64,000 nt of DNA from Acanthosepion esculentum (GCA_964036315.1 OZ038509.1:28423968-28487967), one strand, 5' to 3'; positions 1 through 12,419 are shown, counted from the first letter of the stretch. Notes: a model not told the origin generated them from the sequence alone. Made by a program: numbers and translations.

Positions 1-850
1 ACAATTACTGTTTGTGTAGTGAATTTTTAAGTCAATTGTAAGCTGGTTACCACGCGGACAATGGGTGATTGAGTGCTGTGTTGAGTTTGTTGAGAATTTT
101 GAAGTGATGTTGAGTCAGTAAATTGACACGCTTGGAGTTTGGTAGCATCTCACGAAACTCGATGACTGACAATATTTATTCCTATAAAAATTCAGAAAAT
201 GTGGCACAAGGCCGAAAAGGGTTGTGTAGAAAAGGACGGTCATCATTTGTCTTAATTTTAAACTTAGCTAGCCACAACCACTGACCCAATGATACAAAAC
301 AATATTGCTACCACCAAAACAACACATTTATACTTACCTTTCTTATTACATCCACCAAAATACCTCATTGTCTCAATGACAATCCTAAATGGACCCCATA
401 TGTACATATCGTTGTCTATGAGAGGAGGGGAATAAAAACAACAAGTTAAAACAAACCAATACAATATGGTTATAAAATATTTACAAGAAACTAAACAAAA
501 TCGTGTTAGTAATAAAAAAAACCCCACAAACCTTAAACTTAAATGTGGCAGAAATATCAGTTCACTGGACGAAATCGATGCGGGACTATAAAAATATAGA
601 AAACATTCATCCATCCCAAGCACTCACACAGACACGCACTCATTCTGATACCACAACAAATACGAAAAAAAAACAAAAAAAAAAAAACACATACACGCGA
701 AACGAAAGGCGCCCAGAGGGCCCCACAAATCACCAGTCATCATCGTTATTGAGGCATTTCAACCCAGGCGCCCAAGGCCATATTGAGCGAGCCTCCTACT
801 TCGTAAGACCGAGCTCGTCAATCAGATCACCTTGACTAATAGTTGATACA
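1..850. other. No gene seen; one SINE-tail-like motif
   Basis: AT-rich sequence with an A-run near 665-690. At 201-219 the minus strand reads TTTTCGGCCTTGTGCCAC, the same tail that follows the tRNA-like part of the SINE at 8.9 kb. No A/B boxes accompany it here, so this is at most a truncated copy. Confidence 0.35.
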
Positions 851-910
851 ATGCTTTACGAGACAACGCCTGGACGTTGGAGAGGCCACCCGACGCCCAT
901 AAGTGGCGTT

Positions 911-2112
911 TCAGAGCAATACGGCATTCACGATAGAAGAGCATTCGGCTCGGGGTAAACGGCGGGCCTCCTCCTCGCTCGAGTGCACACTTCTCGCGGA
1001 TGTGAAGTTTCTACGGGCGTCTTCCTTCCAGAAGGCGCCCTCCTCGTCCGATTCGCGACACATTCGGTCTAGGAAGGCGATGCGATGCATATATTGACGA
1101 ATCTCAATGCTAGGCATACCCAGGCCGCGTTCAGATGGATGAAGGTAACAGATCTCCCGAGATACCATAGCGGCCTTGTCTCTCCACAAGAAAGAGAACA
1201 AGAGCCTTACTAATGACATTAGTGTGGTATACGGAAGTGGAAGTACAGAGAGTCGGCAAAGGAGAATCGGGTAGATGTGTGAAACACATACTTCCGCCCT
1301 CCCTTTCAAGGAAAGATTCCTCCGAGACCACAGATTAACCGCGATCTCGGCCTTCCCGTGTACCTCCGACCAATTCATTTCCAACTGGAGATCAGGACCG
1401 AACCAGATGCCGAGTATCTTGACTGGCCCATCCGTCCAGAGGAAAGGTCCGGGAAGAGAAAATCCCTTCCACGCACCCAACCGCAAGCCAACAGACTTAT
1501 CGCGGTTGATCTTGGTCCCTGTCACCATCTCATAACCACTGATCTCTTTGCTGACTTCGTCAATCTCGGCTCTGCTCGACACAAGAACCGAAACGTCATC
1601 AGCATAGGCAGAATACCTGGCTGAGGTAGTAGTCCCAGGCAGGGAAATTCCGCGCAGGACCGGATTCGCCTTTAACTTGCGAAGGAAAGGTTCCAACGCA
1701 AGAACGTAAAGCAAAGGCGAAAGCAGACAACCTTGACGAATGGAGCAAGACAATACGAAAGGCTCCGATCTTACCCCATTCACTTCCACCAGCGCACCGG
1801 GAGTCGCATGCAAAAGTCGGATCCAGGAGCGAAAGTTGGGTCCGAAACCGACACAGAAAACGATGGTCAACCCTTATCGAAGGCCTTGGACTGATCTAAA
1901 TTGATTAGCACGGCTTCACTGTCGACTTGTTCTAAGATCAAGCGTACCATATGATTGTTGTCCTGAATAGTCCTACCCTTCACAGCACATGTCTGTTCGG
2001 AGCCAATCAGACTAGACGGGACAAGCTGCAAACGGTTGGCTAAGATCTTCGCCAAAATCTTTAACTCTGTGTTTAACTTGGTTAAAGGGCGATATATATA
2101 AGACGTCCCCAA
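911..2112 (-). pseudogene. LINE reverse transcriptase, two frame-shifted pieces
   Basis: The upstream piece (2112-1867) has the RT fingers/palm motifs ANRLQLVPSSLIGSEQTC and LINLDQSKAFDKG. The downstream piece (1870-911, another frame) carries SIRQGCLLSPLLYVLALEP and the catalytic YADD box (SAYADDVSVL), followed by the thumb region with TKINRDKS and LGIWFG. The two pieces meet at about 1867-1870, so a single frameshift separates them. The C-terminus continues as a connection domain, LHPSERGLGMPSIE, typical of Tx1-like/L1-clade elements. The protein would not be made intact. Confidence 0.85.
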
Positions 2113-2258
2113 TCACGAGAAGAAAATCGGGTCTCTTGCACACAACAAACATTCACCCCAAGGTACTGAAGGCCGCGAGAGCGCCTCGCCCTGCGAGACT
2201 CTGACCTCAGGCCTCGGACATTTATACTTGCTAACCAGAAAGCCATAGTGAAAACCGA

Positions 2259-2531
2259 TTAGGGTTGCTTTCCTGAATTGAACATGGTCGGGGTAAGGAT
2301 ACTGACAGCCTCTCCCATAGACCCATGGCCCATCTCAGTCTTGATGGTACCGTCTTGGGAGATTCCGCCGATATCCCAGGGGAATGTCAGTTTTAGTGCT
2401 CTATAGAGGGAGAGGTGAACAAAAACCGGGACTCTCCCAGCACAAAATTGCTTAATTTTTCTCAATTTTTCGTTCTGGACAATAGCAATGGGCGTGGTCA
2501 TTTTGAATGAAGCTATAGCTTCATCCAACAT
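2259..2531 (-). other. Unrecognised 90-codon frame inside the LINE
   Basis: An open minus-strand frame between the ORF1 tail and the RT. It shows no motif I recognise. It may be part of the LINE linker in a shifted frame or chance. Confidence 0.2.
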
Positions 2532-3099
2532 TCACCAAACTTGCTTAGCCCACGTCTCAGTTCTTATTACTGTTAGAACCCTTTGGTCGTTTGGAAAATT
2601 ATGAGGTTCTTCAATGTCCCTGTCGCCAAATTGCTTTATAAATAACAGGTATTTTAAGTTTTTAATCCTGTTACCATAACCTCTGGCTTTTTCAGCTTGA
2701 ATGGGCGAAATTTTACAAACGTCTTCACCGGGATTAAAAATGTGTTTCTGTTTTGTTTTTTTTGTTTTTTTATTCCGGTTGATTCATGAGAGTGGCTTCT
2801 GTGCCTTTTGTCTAGTGGAGGGGGCATTTCTGGGGATTAAATGGGAGAAGGACTGGGGGTGTGGCGGGGTGTATATGTTTGTCTAAAAGGGCTGGGAGAG
2901 ATTGACGATTGGGAAAAAGAAGTGGAAGGAGAGGCAGGTGGGGACTTCTCTCTACAAAGAGGGATGGGGAGAAAGTGGTGGGTCGGACGATGTGGAGGGA
3001 GTGGCCTTCTTTGAAGAGGAGGACTTTTGCTGACTGGATGTGCGGTGGATTTGGAAGGAAGTGTTTTCTTGGAGAGAAAGGATTTTGTTTTGCTTTGCT

Positions 3100-4393
3100 G
3101 GTCTAGTTTATTTTTTGAGGTCTTTAATTTTTTCGGTCTTTTCATAGCCTGGGTCGTATTTCCTTTGTAAATCTTGAATATTCGGTATTGAGGCCGGAGC
3201 GTCGCCCTTACTGTTGTCAGAGGGAGTGGGGCTGTAAGTGTCTTTTGTCCTAGGGGCTTCAGGGGACTGAGGACCCGTTGTCTGACGCTTGCCTCTGGCC
3301 CTGCCAGCAACCTGCCATTCCTCCTCTCACTTCTCAACTGCACTTGCAGTGGAAGAAGGCTCTTCGGGGAATGAGGGCTTTGGTGATGGCCCAACCGGGG
3401 GTTTGACCACTCCGGTCCCGGAAGTCGGCATGCCCATTACAGGCGAGGCGTTTTAAAAAACTCGGTCAGAGGGGGTGTTTGGTCGACTGGGGCCTGACTT
3501 CCAGAGGCCTTCTTTGGACAGGAAGAGGAGAGTTGACCAGTCTCTCCGTACTTCCAACAAACTGGTTTACGGCCGGTTACTATGACCGGCAGCTTCAGGC
3601 CACCAACATCAAGACAGTTGGGGATGGAGACGAAGGCCTTACGATCTAGCATAATGTCGAAGCTCCGTCCCCCAGTCAGGCTATCACTGGAAGCACCCAG
3701 AATTTCGCCGTACTGAGATAAGAAAGCCACCAGGTGCTCCACGATAAACTGAGAAGGGACTTCATATACTACTACACTGGTCCTTCGCCAGCCTTCGTAC
3801 TCTGTACAGAAAATTAAATCCTTTGTGATTAGTTCTCTACTTGTTGTTTTTACGCAGTCTTCGGCGGTGGATAACAGCACGTCCCACATGAAAAAGCTCT
3901 TGCCCTTAATGATTCGAACTGGCTTAAACCATAGGGACTCCAGTGTTTTCATGACTGTGTCTTTCGTCGAACGACAAATTTTGCGCTAACGCTTGTCGAC
4001 GACGAAAACAGACACTACTCTTTGGTCGATTTTCTTAAATTCGATTAGATCCTCCAAGAGCCCACCTTCTACCACAAGGTGTGCGTAACTCTTGGCACGC
4101 TCCAAGAACTTCGCAATATCGATAATGCATTTAGGTGGGGACTTCCAACAAGAGGGCGATTCCCCGGCCTCTGCATTTTCACTTAACTTGTCTTTTTCCT
4201 GGTCATTATTGGCTTCTACGTTTTGGTTCTTTTCGGCCTCCGTAGACTTAGAAGCTTTTTTTAAAGCATTTAGAATTTCTTCATTTGTTGGAATAATTGA
4301 TAAGACTGGGTACTCCTCCATGTCATCCTTATCCGGTGGGTGTTTTTTCACATGAAATAAATGTTTCTTTATGGACCTTTTAAAGTCTGTCAT
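3100..4393 (-). pseudogene. LINE ORF1 (gag-like, degenerate zinc knuckle), broken
   Basis: The N-terminal piece is 4393-3986. The central piece 3952-3437 ends in CWKYGETGQLSSSC, a CCHC knuckle in which the second Cys is Tyr and the His is Gln. The frame continues to about 3100 through one stop as a proline/lysine-rich tail (EEEWQVAGRARGKRQ). Order and strand match the RT downstream. ORF1 proteins of this type bind the element RNA; here the metal ligands are lost. Assignment rests on position, the knuckle remnant and the tail, not on a search. Confidence 0.65.
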
Positions 4394-4450
4394 AACGGGT
4401 CTCTTCCTTTTAATAAGGAAGGACGGGATGTTTCTTTTTTATCTCTACTT

Positions 4451-5098
4451 TAGTAATTATATAACGGGAAAGGAAGGGGAGGGGTGGTTTGAAACAATGA
4501 TCGCCTATAGGCGAGGAGAAAACTGAAACAAAGTTCGCCTATCAGCGAAACAAATTTAAAATGACAGACAAATAACAGTCATAAAATATAAAAAAGAAAA
4601 GCACAAAGTTAACAAGAAAAAACTGAAACAATTGGTCACAAACAAAAGAATATGCACATAACAGTTCAAAACGTTATACAAAACAATGACCCGAATAAAT
4701 TACACAAAATAAGAAAAACTATAAAGAAAACACTTTAATTCATTTTTTTACACTAAAAATAAAAGTAAAAAGGACAAGTTACAGACACGAATACGAAACA
4801 ATACGTATTAACAAAAAATCAAGATGGCCGCTAAAAAAAAGGGCTTGCTAATAAACAATTACAGAAAACAGACAAGTTAGACTAAACAATTAGAACAATT
4901 ACGAAAACAGAAAAAAAAAATAGAACACTTAAATGATTATTTAAAAGGAAAAAACAGTACAAAAAAAAAGAAGTAACACGTAACAATTAACACGTAGTAA
5001 ATGAACAAAAGAAAAATTAAAGTCTGACGACGAATAAACAGTTAGACTGTGGTAGCGGGGTATAGAAAATAAAAAGTTTATTAAAAGGAGACTTTAAC
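4451..5098. other. A-rich stretch without a gene
   Basis: Purine-rich, adenine-dominated plus strand with many short A-runs between the LINE 5' side and the TIR element. Probably LINE leader plus decayed repeat. No ORF or RNA gene is seen. Confidence 0.4.
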
Positions 5099-7123
5099 GT
5101 AGGTATGTCCATTTTAGGCTTTTTTAGCATTTTTTTTAGTTGTTTTTTTTTTCAGTTGAAAGACACATTAATTTGGAAATTCTTGTAAAAATTAAGTACT
5201 TGATGGATTTTAATGAAAATTCAGAACTTATTCAGAAATGAATGAACTTATTTTAGAAATGTTTGTCTGTTTGAAAGTCATGGTATAAATATTTTTTTTT
5301 ATATATGTTACCCCCCTCGAAATTAATTTTATGAAAACTCAAAAAAATTTTATTTGCAACCTGAATTTTTTTTTAATTAAATGCACAAAACTCTGAAGAA
5401 TGTAAATCATCGATTTTTTTGTTAAAAAAATGCCCCAAATTGTCCAAACTTTTACCTCAATTGTAAAAATACAAAACCCAATAAAACTAAGACAATATTT
5501 AATTGAGAAAGTTTTTAATGGTTTTTCTGAATAATATATGCGAAGGTAATTATTATCTGAAAGAAATAAAAATTTTTGATGAAAAATGAATTTTTACATT
5601 AATTTTTTTTTTTCAATTTTAAATACACAATATGACAAATGGTTGTTATATATTTATAAATTAAGTTCTTTATGTAACCTTATGGAAATGATATATTATG
5701 TTCTCTACATTTTAAAGATCATAAATTTGAAAGCTTATTAAAATCTGACACCCATTGATATTTTTAAAATAATTTTTAATATTCCAAAATTGTATTTAAA
5801 ATCGTCTCCAACGAAAGTATGGATGCACAGCTTTGAAATAATGTCACGTGAGTAGTTTCCCTTGATAGAAGCAAGTTGTTTTTACTTCAGAAATTGCTTT
5901 GCATTCGTTAACAACACAACAACGTTTGTCAAGTTTTATGACTGAATATCGTCGCATTTTCAATTTTTTTCTTTTTCTTTTCAAATATAATCAAATAGTG
6001 GGATAAAAGAAAATATCGACTATTTACAATTACAAAAAAAAAAACGCCCTTGGAAGTGCACCCAAATTTTCAAGTTTGAAATCGATTGCATAAATTCATT
6101 GTACATTACTTTGGAATTATTATCCACACGACAAATTATCAATTAAAACGATTTTTGGAGTTTAAATTCTCTGGAGTTAGCTCGCCACTAAATACTTGTT
6201 GAGTATAGCATGTTAATTTTATTAATAAATAAAATATGTAAAACTCTCATGACTGTCGTCATATCACAATTATTAATAAATAGAAAATAAATCTGCCTTA
6301 ATAAAAAGAAATAAAATCTCATTTCATTAAGTTAACCTGTTTCAATTAATGGTGTTTCATGTAATTTTTATATTCTCAGAAAAATATTTCATGACTGAAA
6401 TAATAAACCTCAATTTAAAAAAATGTTTTTACTGTTTTATTTTTACTTGTAAAATTTGATTTTCTTTCATAATTTAAATGTTATTTTCAGTGCAGAATTC
6501 TTCCTCAAACGTAAGGTAAAAAAAAAAAAAATTTGAAAGTGAATTTAAAAAAAAAAAATCTACTAACCAGATTCACTTAAAATTAGAACGAATTATATCA
6601 CTTCTGCGCTACCGTCCGATAAATTCCCCTGTCGTAAGTTGTCAATATATTGACGTACATCAATTAACGCCTGTCAAACGCGCACGAAATGAACGACTAC
6701 GGTTGGAAATATCTCTCTTAAAAATTTTTCTGCTAAAAATGTAAGTAATGTTTCTTTCAAATTACATTAAGTATACTTTAATCATTCTAAATTTCCTAAG
6801 ATAACAAAAGAAAAAGGTGTAATTGAATTTTACATGATTTTTTAACTAACTATGATCTTGTTTACAAACTCAGACAGAAAGGCCGATAAGTTCGATTTTA
6901 CGAAATTTTTTTGACTCGAAAAAAAAAAACAAGATTTTTAAATAAAATTTTTAACATTTATAGGAAGGATTAAAAAATCTGAAAAAATATTCAGAAAATA
7001 CTTTGGTCTTTCCTCTTGAATAACAACATAAATATTTAAACGTTAAAAATTGTTTTATCAATTTGGGGACCTTTTTTCGTCAAGGTATACCACTTTTTAG
7101 CGAAATATTGAACATACCTACAA
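5099..7123 (+). mobile_element. Non-coding TIR element, copy 1
   Basis: The left end is TAGGTATGTCCATTTTAGGC at 5100 and the right end is GCGAAATATTGAACATACCTA ending at 7122; one is approximately the reverse complement of the other, and both are flanked by TA. The interior is AT-rich without an ORF. Most of its length matches the reverse complement of 45.65-47.54 kb, including a conserved block at about 6590-6740 (ACCGTCCGATAAATTCCCCTG) and another at 6900-7030. It looks like a large non-autonomous DNA transposon with TA target duplication. The superfamily is unknown. Confidence 0.75.
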
Positions 7124-7425
7124 CGTAAAAACTAAAAATAAAAAAAAATAAAATGAAAATGTAATAAATTTAAAAAAAAGGAAAAAGTGAAGAAAATCAA
7201 AAAAGTTTTCAAATAACAGACAACAAAAGAACGTTAACGAACTTAACAGAACGGTGATTAGTCGAACAAACAAAATAATTTCACATGCGTCAGTAATACA
7301 GTCTTGCCAAGTCAAGCACGGACCAGAGCTGAACAAAACGACCAAACTCTATGACTGACTGACTTGAATTGAGTCATGCGGTCGTTTTTATAGACTTTGT
7401 TGTTTCAAAATCGGCTCCAGGGAGC
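7124..7425 (-). mobile_element. Probable partial LTR at the 3' end of the gypsy element
   Basis: The sequence next to the integrase remnant carries a TATA-like TCTATAAAAAC at 7394-7384 (minus) and then a palindrome-rich TGACTCAATTCAAGTCAG segment before turning AT-rich. An abrupt change from integrase code to this promoter-like sequence at about 7425 suggests an internal deletion joining pol to the LTR. No second LTR was found to confirm it. Confidence 0.4.
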
Positions 7426-9737
7426 TTCGGCGAGATCAACATGGATATGTTTAAAACGGCCACCAGGGAAATGATCGGGAGGTGACTGTGTGCTGCTGAG
7501 TTTACGCCGTCTGACATTTAATACATGTCTGGGTCTAATTTTTAATGTAAACAGACATGTTTGGCCAGACGAACTTCTCTGAAATCATTTTAACTGTTGC
7601 TTTACGGCCTGGATGTTGCAAAGAATGGAAGTAAGTAAAAATTTGCTCCCGCATGCTAGGCGGTATTTAAGGCCTGTTTTTCGTACTTACATCACAAAGT
7701 AGAGATTTGGCACTGAAACGAATGGGATGTTGCTCAAGAAGCAATGACATCGTGTTTTTAACTTCATTTAAGGTATCGTCCTTTCGCTGCTCATCATCCA
7801 AATAATCCAGGTTTAACTGCCGAGTGTTAATTGTATTCAAGGGTGCTCTATATAGTGTGTCAGCAACTACATTATCTTTCCCATGAATGTGTCAAATGTC
7901 GGATGTGAATTGTGCAATATAATCCAACTGACGCACGTCACGGGGGTTGTATTTGTCACTTTTAGAATGCAAGGCGCATATGAGGGGTTTATGATCCGTA
8001 AAATTATGAAGTCTCTTCCCTCCAACAAATGTCTAAAATGTTTCACAGATAAATATATAGCCAAAAGTTCACACGAAAATGCGCTGTATTTACGTTGTGC
8101 CGCGTTGAGCTTAATGGAGAAAAATGACAGCGGCTGTTTGATATTTTGATATTCCTGATGTAAGGGTGAGTTTGGCGTCTTAATGTTCCACAATATAACA
8201 AAGCTTGGTATAATTGATAAGGGCTTCCTTAGCATCATTAAATGCTGTAAGTTCTCTGCTGTTTAATATAATTTTAGCATTTTTCTTTTTCTGGTTACGC
8301 AAGAAGAGGTAGAAGTATTTTCGAGCAGTGTGGAACGAATTGCCCATAATAGTTGATCATGCCGATAAATCTTCGCAATTGGCGAAGCTTACTGGGTTGT
8401 GGAAATTCTTTTATTGCTTCAACCTTATCGGTAACAGGTGTGATTCCTATCCCATCAGTCACATGACCAAGCAAAGTTAGTTTGGGAACCGCGAACTTGC
8501 ACTTGGCGATATTAATTTTTAGTCCATAATGTTTTAGTCGCTTGAAGACTTCATCAACATGATCATAGTGTTCTTCCATATTTTTGCTAGCTATTAAGAC
8601 ATCGTCGACGTAAGGGAATGTAAAGCTTAAACCGCACAACATCTCACCGATTAACCGCTGAAACAATTCCGCTGCATTTTGTAGTCCGAAAGGCATACGG
8701 GAAAATTCAAACAGTCCGAAAGGGGTGGTTACGGCAGTTTTGTGAATGTCTGCTTCATCGACTAAAAATCTGATGGAAAGCTTTGGGTAGATCGAGCTTG
8801 GTGAAAATCTTCGCTCCTTGTAATGTTATAGCAAAGTCTTTTGGGGCACCTCGAGGCGGTGTAATGGTTAGCAAGCTTGTCTCGCTAGAACAATTACGAC
8901 TGAGTAGTGAGTTCAATCCTCACTGGTTGCCCCATACTTTCGGCCTTGTGCCACATCTAAGCTACGCTTGGAAAATCACTATAGGAAAGTCTTTAATGTG
9001 TGGAATGGGATATTTGTCAGGAATAGTTTGCGAGTTAAGTAGACCATAATCTCCGCAGGGTCGCCATGCTCCCGAGTCAGTCTTCGGAACCATGTGTAAG
9101 AGGGTAGCATATGGGCTAGATGACGGACGGATAATACCGAGTTCAAGCATGTGTTGGAACCGTGCCTTAGCGATTTTGTATTTTTCTGGATGCAACCGCC
9201 GTGAGTTAGCGTAAACAGGCGGACCGTTGGTACGTATGCTATGTTTTGCGTTGTGTAGGACAGATTCCTTATATTTAAAGGGTGTTAGTAACTCAGGGTA
9301 TTTTTGAAGTAGGTATCGAAATCCGTTTGCTTCCGGTATCGCAGTAGAAATGCCGGCAGTGGTTAATGACGACTTAATTCCTCGAATTGAAACTTCGGTA
9401 CTAGTGTCTTCTAATGTACGCGTGAACATATTGACTCTCAAGCCAAAATTAACCAAGAAGTCAGCGCCTAATATAGGTACCGTGACCTGTGCGATCGTAA
9501 ACTTCCAGGTAAAACTTCTTCGTAATCCAAATTTTATGTGTCTCCTAGCCATAAGTAGCAATATGCGAGCCGTTGGCTGCCTGTAACTGGTATAATGTAG
9601 TGTTTTGCAGGCATCTTGTTTTTTGGCGGGATAATGCTTATTTGCGCCCCTGTGTCCACCAGGAATAGGAGTCCTGTATTATTATCTTTAACGTAGAATA
9701 GGCAATTTGTATACGTGTCTCCGGCAGTGAACGCCAT
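7426..9737 (-). pseudogene. Ty3/gypsy pol: protease, RT, RNase H, integrase start
   Basis: Read on the minus strand from 9737: retropepsin [21 protein letters not shown], then the RT entry [19 protein letters not shown]. After a SINE insertion come MPFGLQNAAELFQRL and the catalytic YVDD (8696-8295). RNase H follows with PLSFFSIKLNAAQRKYS (8238-7867), then an integrase H2C2 finger (HPGRKATVKM ... CIKCQ) and the start of the core, FKHIHVDL, near 7450, where the element stops. Frames shift several times and the integrase core is missing, so the gene is dead. The order PR-RT-RH-IN defines Ty3/gypsy. Confidence 0.9.
8842..8980 (+). mobile_element. tRNA-derived SINE inserted in gypsy RT
   Basis: The tRNA-like head starts GGGGCACC at 8843 and closes with GGTTGCCCC near 8931, able to form an acceptor-like stem. 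Box A is TGGTTAGCAAG (8865-8875) and box B is GTTCAATCC (8911-8919), spaced as in an RNA polymerase III promoter. The tail contains TTTCGGCCTTGTGCCACAT. Flanks are TATAGCAAAGTCTTT (8827-8841) and TATAGGAAAGTCTTT (8980-8994), a 15-bp target duplication with one mismatch. It splits the RT between its KDF and downstream coding. Confidence 0.9.
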
Positions 9738-9942
9738 CTTTACCTGCTGCCGGGACGACCGGTTCCCGATTGTTTAGCTAATTAGTCAGATTGGAATTCT
9801 TCATATTTGCATGGCTCTATACTTTTATGTGCACGATAGGAAAATCTTTTATCGTACCAACATTTCGGATCGTTGTAGTCTCGTCATTAAGGCGACGATG
9901 ATCTGCGTCTGTGCTTGTGTTATGGCCTTATTGTCTTCCTCG

Positions 9943-10420
9943 CTATTGCATTGTTTGTTGGATCTCTTGTATTTGTATCGACAGTTCCTTAAGTTTATCA
10001 ATAAGATTTTGAATTTCATCTGTAGTAGAAGGCGTCATTAAATCGTTTTGAGTTGCAACATAGACAGAAGTAGCTGGTTCATTGTCTGCTATCCTGTCAG
10101 TTATTTCAGCTAACTTCTGCAAATCGATATCGTCAGGTAGCGGTACTAGGACCTGCACCATATTCGTGTTAAGTTTGTCCATCCAAAGCTGTTGTAGAAC
10201 GATATCGGCCATGGTATTGTTACCCAATAATGTTCGCATTTTCCGAAGGAGCTGTGACGGCTTGCTTGAACCTAAGACGAGGTTGTTGAAGAGGTCTCTA
10301 AGTGTTCTTTCCTCTGTGTAGCCTGTCCGGTGTAATGTTGCCTCTTTTTATATATCATACGGATTATCGGTTGGTATTTCAGTCAGAAGGCCGCAACATC
10401 AGGAAATGCAAGAAAAGGCT
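9943..10420 (-). pseudogene. Ty3/gypsy gag fragment
   Basis: In the same orientation and directly upstream of the protease. The minus-strand translation reads TEERTLRDLFNNLVLGSSKP then SQLLRKMRTLLGNNTMADIV, a capsid-like stretch seen in gypsy gag proteins. A frameshift or stop near 10240-10300 separates the two reported parts. A CCHC or CxxH-type knuckle that normally follows is only faint at 9780-9940. Confidence 0.7.
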
Positions 10421-10859
10421 AACAATAATGGAAGCCTTATTAATAAAAACAAACAAACCAACACTTAATAATATTAACTTTGAACATGGACATAATATCT
10501 TGACCGTGTTTTGAAACAAACAAAAAGAAACATTTTATAAAACATACATATAACAAACTATTTCTAATTCTAACAGTTGAAATATAATCCTTCAAAATGG
10601 CTAAATGTATAGCCGAAAGCGCTCGGATAAAAAGAACATTCGGACAGTTTTTATATAATTTATCCTCTAAAAAGAAAAACTTTATTAGATCGCACGAGAA
10701 ATTATATAAAAAACTAAATAAAAGCACCTTGTCAGTCGTTTTTAATGAAATGTGCATGAAAGAAGGATTACTGCCTAAATACACAAATATATATATATAC
10801 GCTTACACCCCATACATATTCAAGCGCATAAATAAACAAGCACATATATAGCAGCCATC

Positions 10860-11110
10860 AATACAAACATATATATACACACACAAGCATGTAACTATAA
10901 GTCTACCACACCCTCCTTTCAGCCCCTCAACCTCCGGCGTCTTCCTCTTTGGGTTGAGGCGCCCACTCGGTCTGAACCGAACTCAGGGGTAGCTGGCCGC
11001 ACGCTCCCTGAGTACCCATAGATTGTTCGACTGGTCACTGACCAAGTTCCGCCTGCTGCCACATTGTGTTAAATTTTAGATCCAGTAGGCGCGGGGGGGG
11101 GGGTATTGTC
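10860..11110. other. GC-rich segment of unknown origin
   Basis: Between AT microsatellite DNA and a run of about 11 G at 11092-11103 lies a compact segment rich in CpG (CTCCGGCGTCTTCCTCTTTG, GGCCGCACGCTCCCTGAG). It resembles LTR or repeat sequence rather than a gene and has no useful ORF. It might belong to the 5' LTR of the gypsy remnant, which this orientation places upstream of gag. Confidence 0.3.
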
Positions 11111-11242
11111 CATACGCTCACGGTCGATTGGGGATGTATGCACGGCTGTGAGGGTGGGCGGCAGGAAAATTAGAATGTGGCGAAAAAAAAGGAAATAATA
11201 TCTGCAGAAGCCGAACAACAATGGGTAAAATATTGATGTCTT

Positions 11243-11686
11243 TTATATAAGAAAACAAAAACAGTAGAAAAAGTTTACAGCAATTAACATAAGAACAGAG
11301 GACCACTCCTCTACCAATTTTCCAACAAAGAGAGGTGTGTGTGTGATTAACTCGTTCCGAATCAACTTGGGAGGATATGTGACTCGTAATTCCAGTCCTA
11401 CGTGGAAGTGTAGCCTTTCAGTTGGTTGTTGTAAGTGACAAACGTTAAGTTTCAGCGACTTTTCAATTCGACTGCTGCAACGACGATGATGTTTCTTGAA
11501 GTCCTTATCTCTGACTCGCCACTGGACCAACTTCCTGCAACAACAGTCTCTCTCTCCCAACATTACTCTCCAACCTGACTCACGTCCAACGCCCAAGTCT
11601 CCCAACTCAACAAAACTCGCGTTTATATAGCAAACCGAAGCCAGGTTGCTTAACACGAGTGTCGCCATCATCACATGTATTCGCAA
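11243..11686 (-). other. Candidate LTR-like promoter segment
   Basis: The minus strand has CTATATAAACGCGAG (TATA box at about 11629-11622) followed by a balanced-GC leader. The 147-codon frame through it lacks any motif I recognise. A TATA box followed by GC-balanced, structured sequence near a minus-strand gypsy gag suggests an LTR, but I cannot find its partner. Confidence 0.3.
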
Positions 11687-11699
11687 AGTTTAAATTCAG

Positions 11700-12100
11700 A
11701 TATATTTCAAATCTCTTAGTGGATAAAATTAATTAGTTCGATGACCAAATTCAGCGGATACAACTTATGTTTAGATCAGATTTCGCTAGCGGTAAACATA
11801 CACTGATCTTACCACCTCGGTCCAATTTACTTCAATATGTTTTTATCAAAAAATATTATTTTCGCCTATTTCTATTTTTCTTTTAATGACCCAAATTAAA
11901 CATCGCCTACTGCCCTTTGCATTTGTTTATAAACAAGACCTCGCCAACCTGATTTGAAATCCAACAGCCGTCTTAAGTTTCATATATATTTGTTCTAGAT
12001 TCTTTCCTATTAATAGCGCTGACACAGTTTGTAACTTCACGGGAGATCGTATTTTCCATTTTCAATCAATAAACGTTATATTTGCATGTGTCCGTCAACC
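11700..12100. other. Intergenic, nothing recognised
   Basis: AT-rich sequence without an ORF, inverted repeat or RNA gene that I can support. Confidence 0.3.
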
Positions 12101-12119
12101 TCTCTCTGTTACATAAGTA

Positions 12120-12275
12120 CAAATATATTCATACATGCAAACATACACACATCCACATATATATATACCTACACACACATATAAGTACATGCAAATACAA
12201 ATATACACGCACACACACACACACATATATATATATTTATAAAAATTCACATATATACATCTATAAAAATATACA
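12120..12275. repeat. Impure (CA)n/(TA)n microsatellite
   Basis: Alternating CACA and TATA blocks with interspersed ACATAC. The 97-codon frame across it (His/Thr/Tyr/Ile rich) is a by-product of the repeat. Confidence 0.85.
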
Positions 12276-12419
12276 CACGTGCAGACATAAACAACATAAT
12301 AAACGTATACCTACATATATGTACACAGGAGGATTATTAGATAATAAAAGTAATAACATACTAAACTTACAGTAACATTGCCTTATCGTCAAAAATATTA
12401 CTACTTCTATAGTAAGTTA

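Larger units (their letters stand above)
850..4450 (-). mobile_element. Decayed LINE (Tx1/L1-like) with ORF1 and RT remnants
   Basis: Minus-strand pieces in the expected order: ORF1 (4393-3100) and then the reverse transcriptase (2112-911). The expected endonuclease between them is not recognisable. The base composition (CpG-containing, balanced GC) differs from the AT-rich flanks, suggesting a more recent arrival than the surrounding repeats. A small palindrome, CGCCTATAGGCG, lies just upstream near 4505 in the possible 5' leader. The 3' end is not clear. Confidence 0.75.

Noticed and set aside
903..1624. Plus-strand frames opposite the LINE RT
   Set aside because: The minus frame carries YADD and the full RT motif order; the plus frames carry none.
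7867..8149. Plus-strand 88-codon frame opposite the gypsy RNase H
   Set aside because: It is antisense to a recognisable RNase H frame and contains no motif.
9350..9586. Plus-strand frames opposite gypsy protease and gag (9350-9586, 10082-10321)
   Set aside because: Shadows of the minus-strand gag-pol reading.
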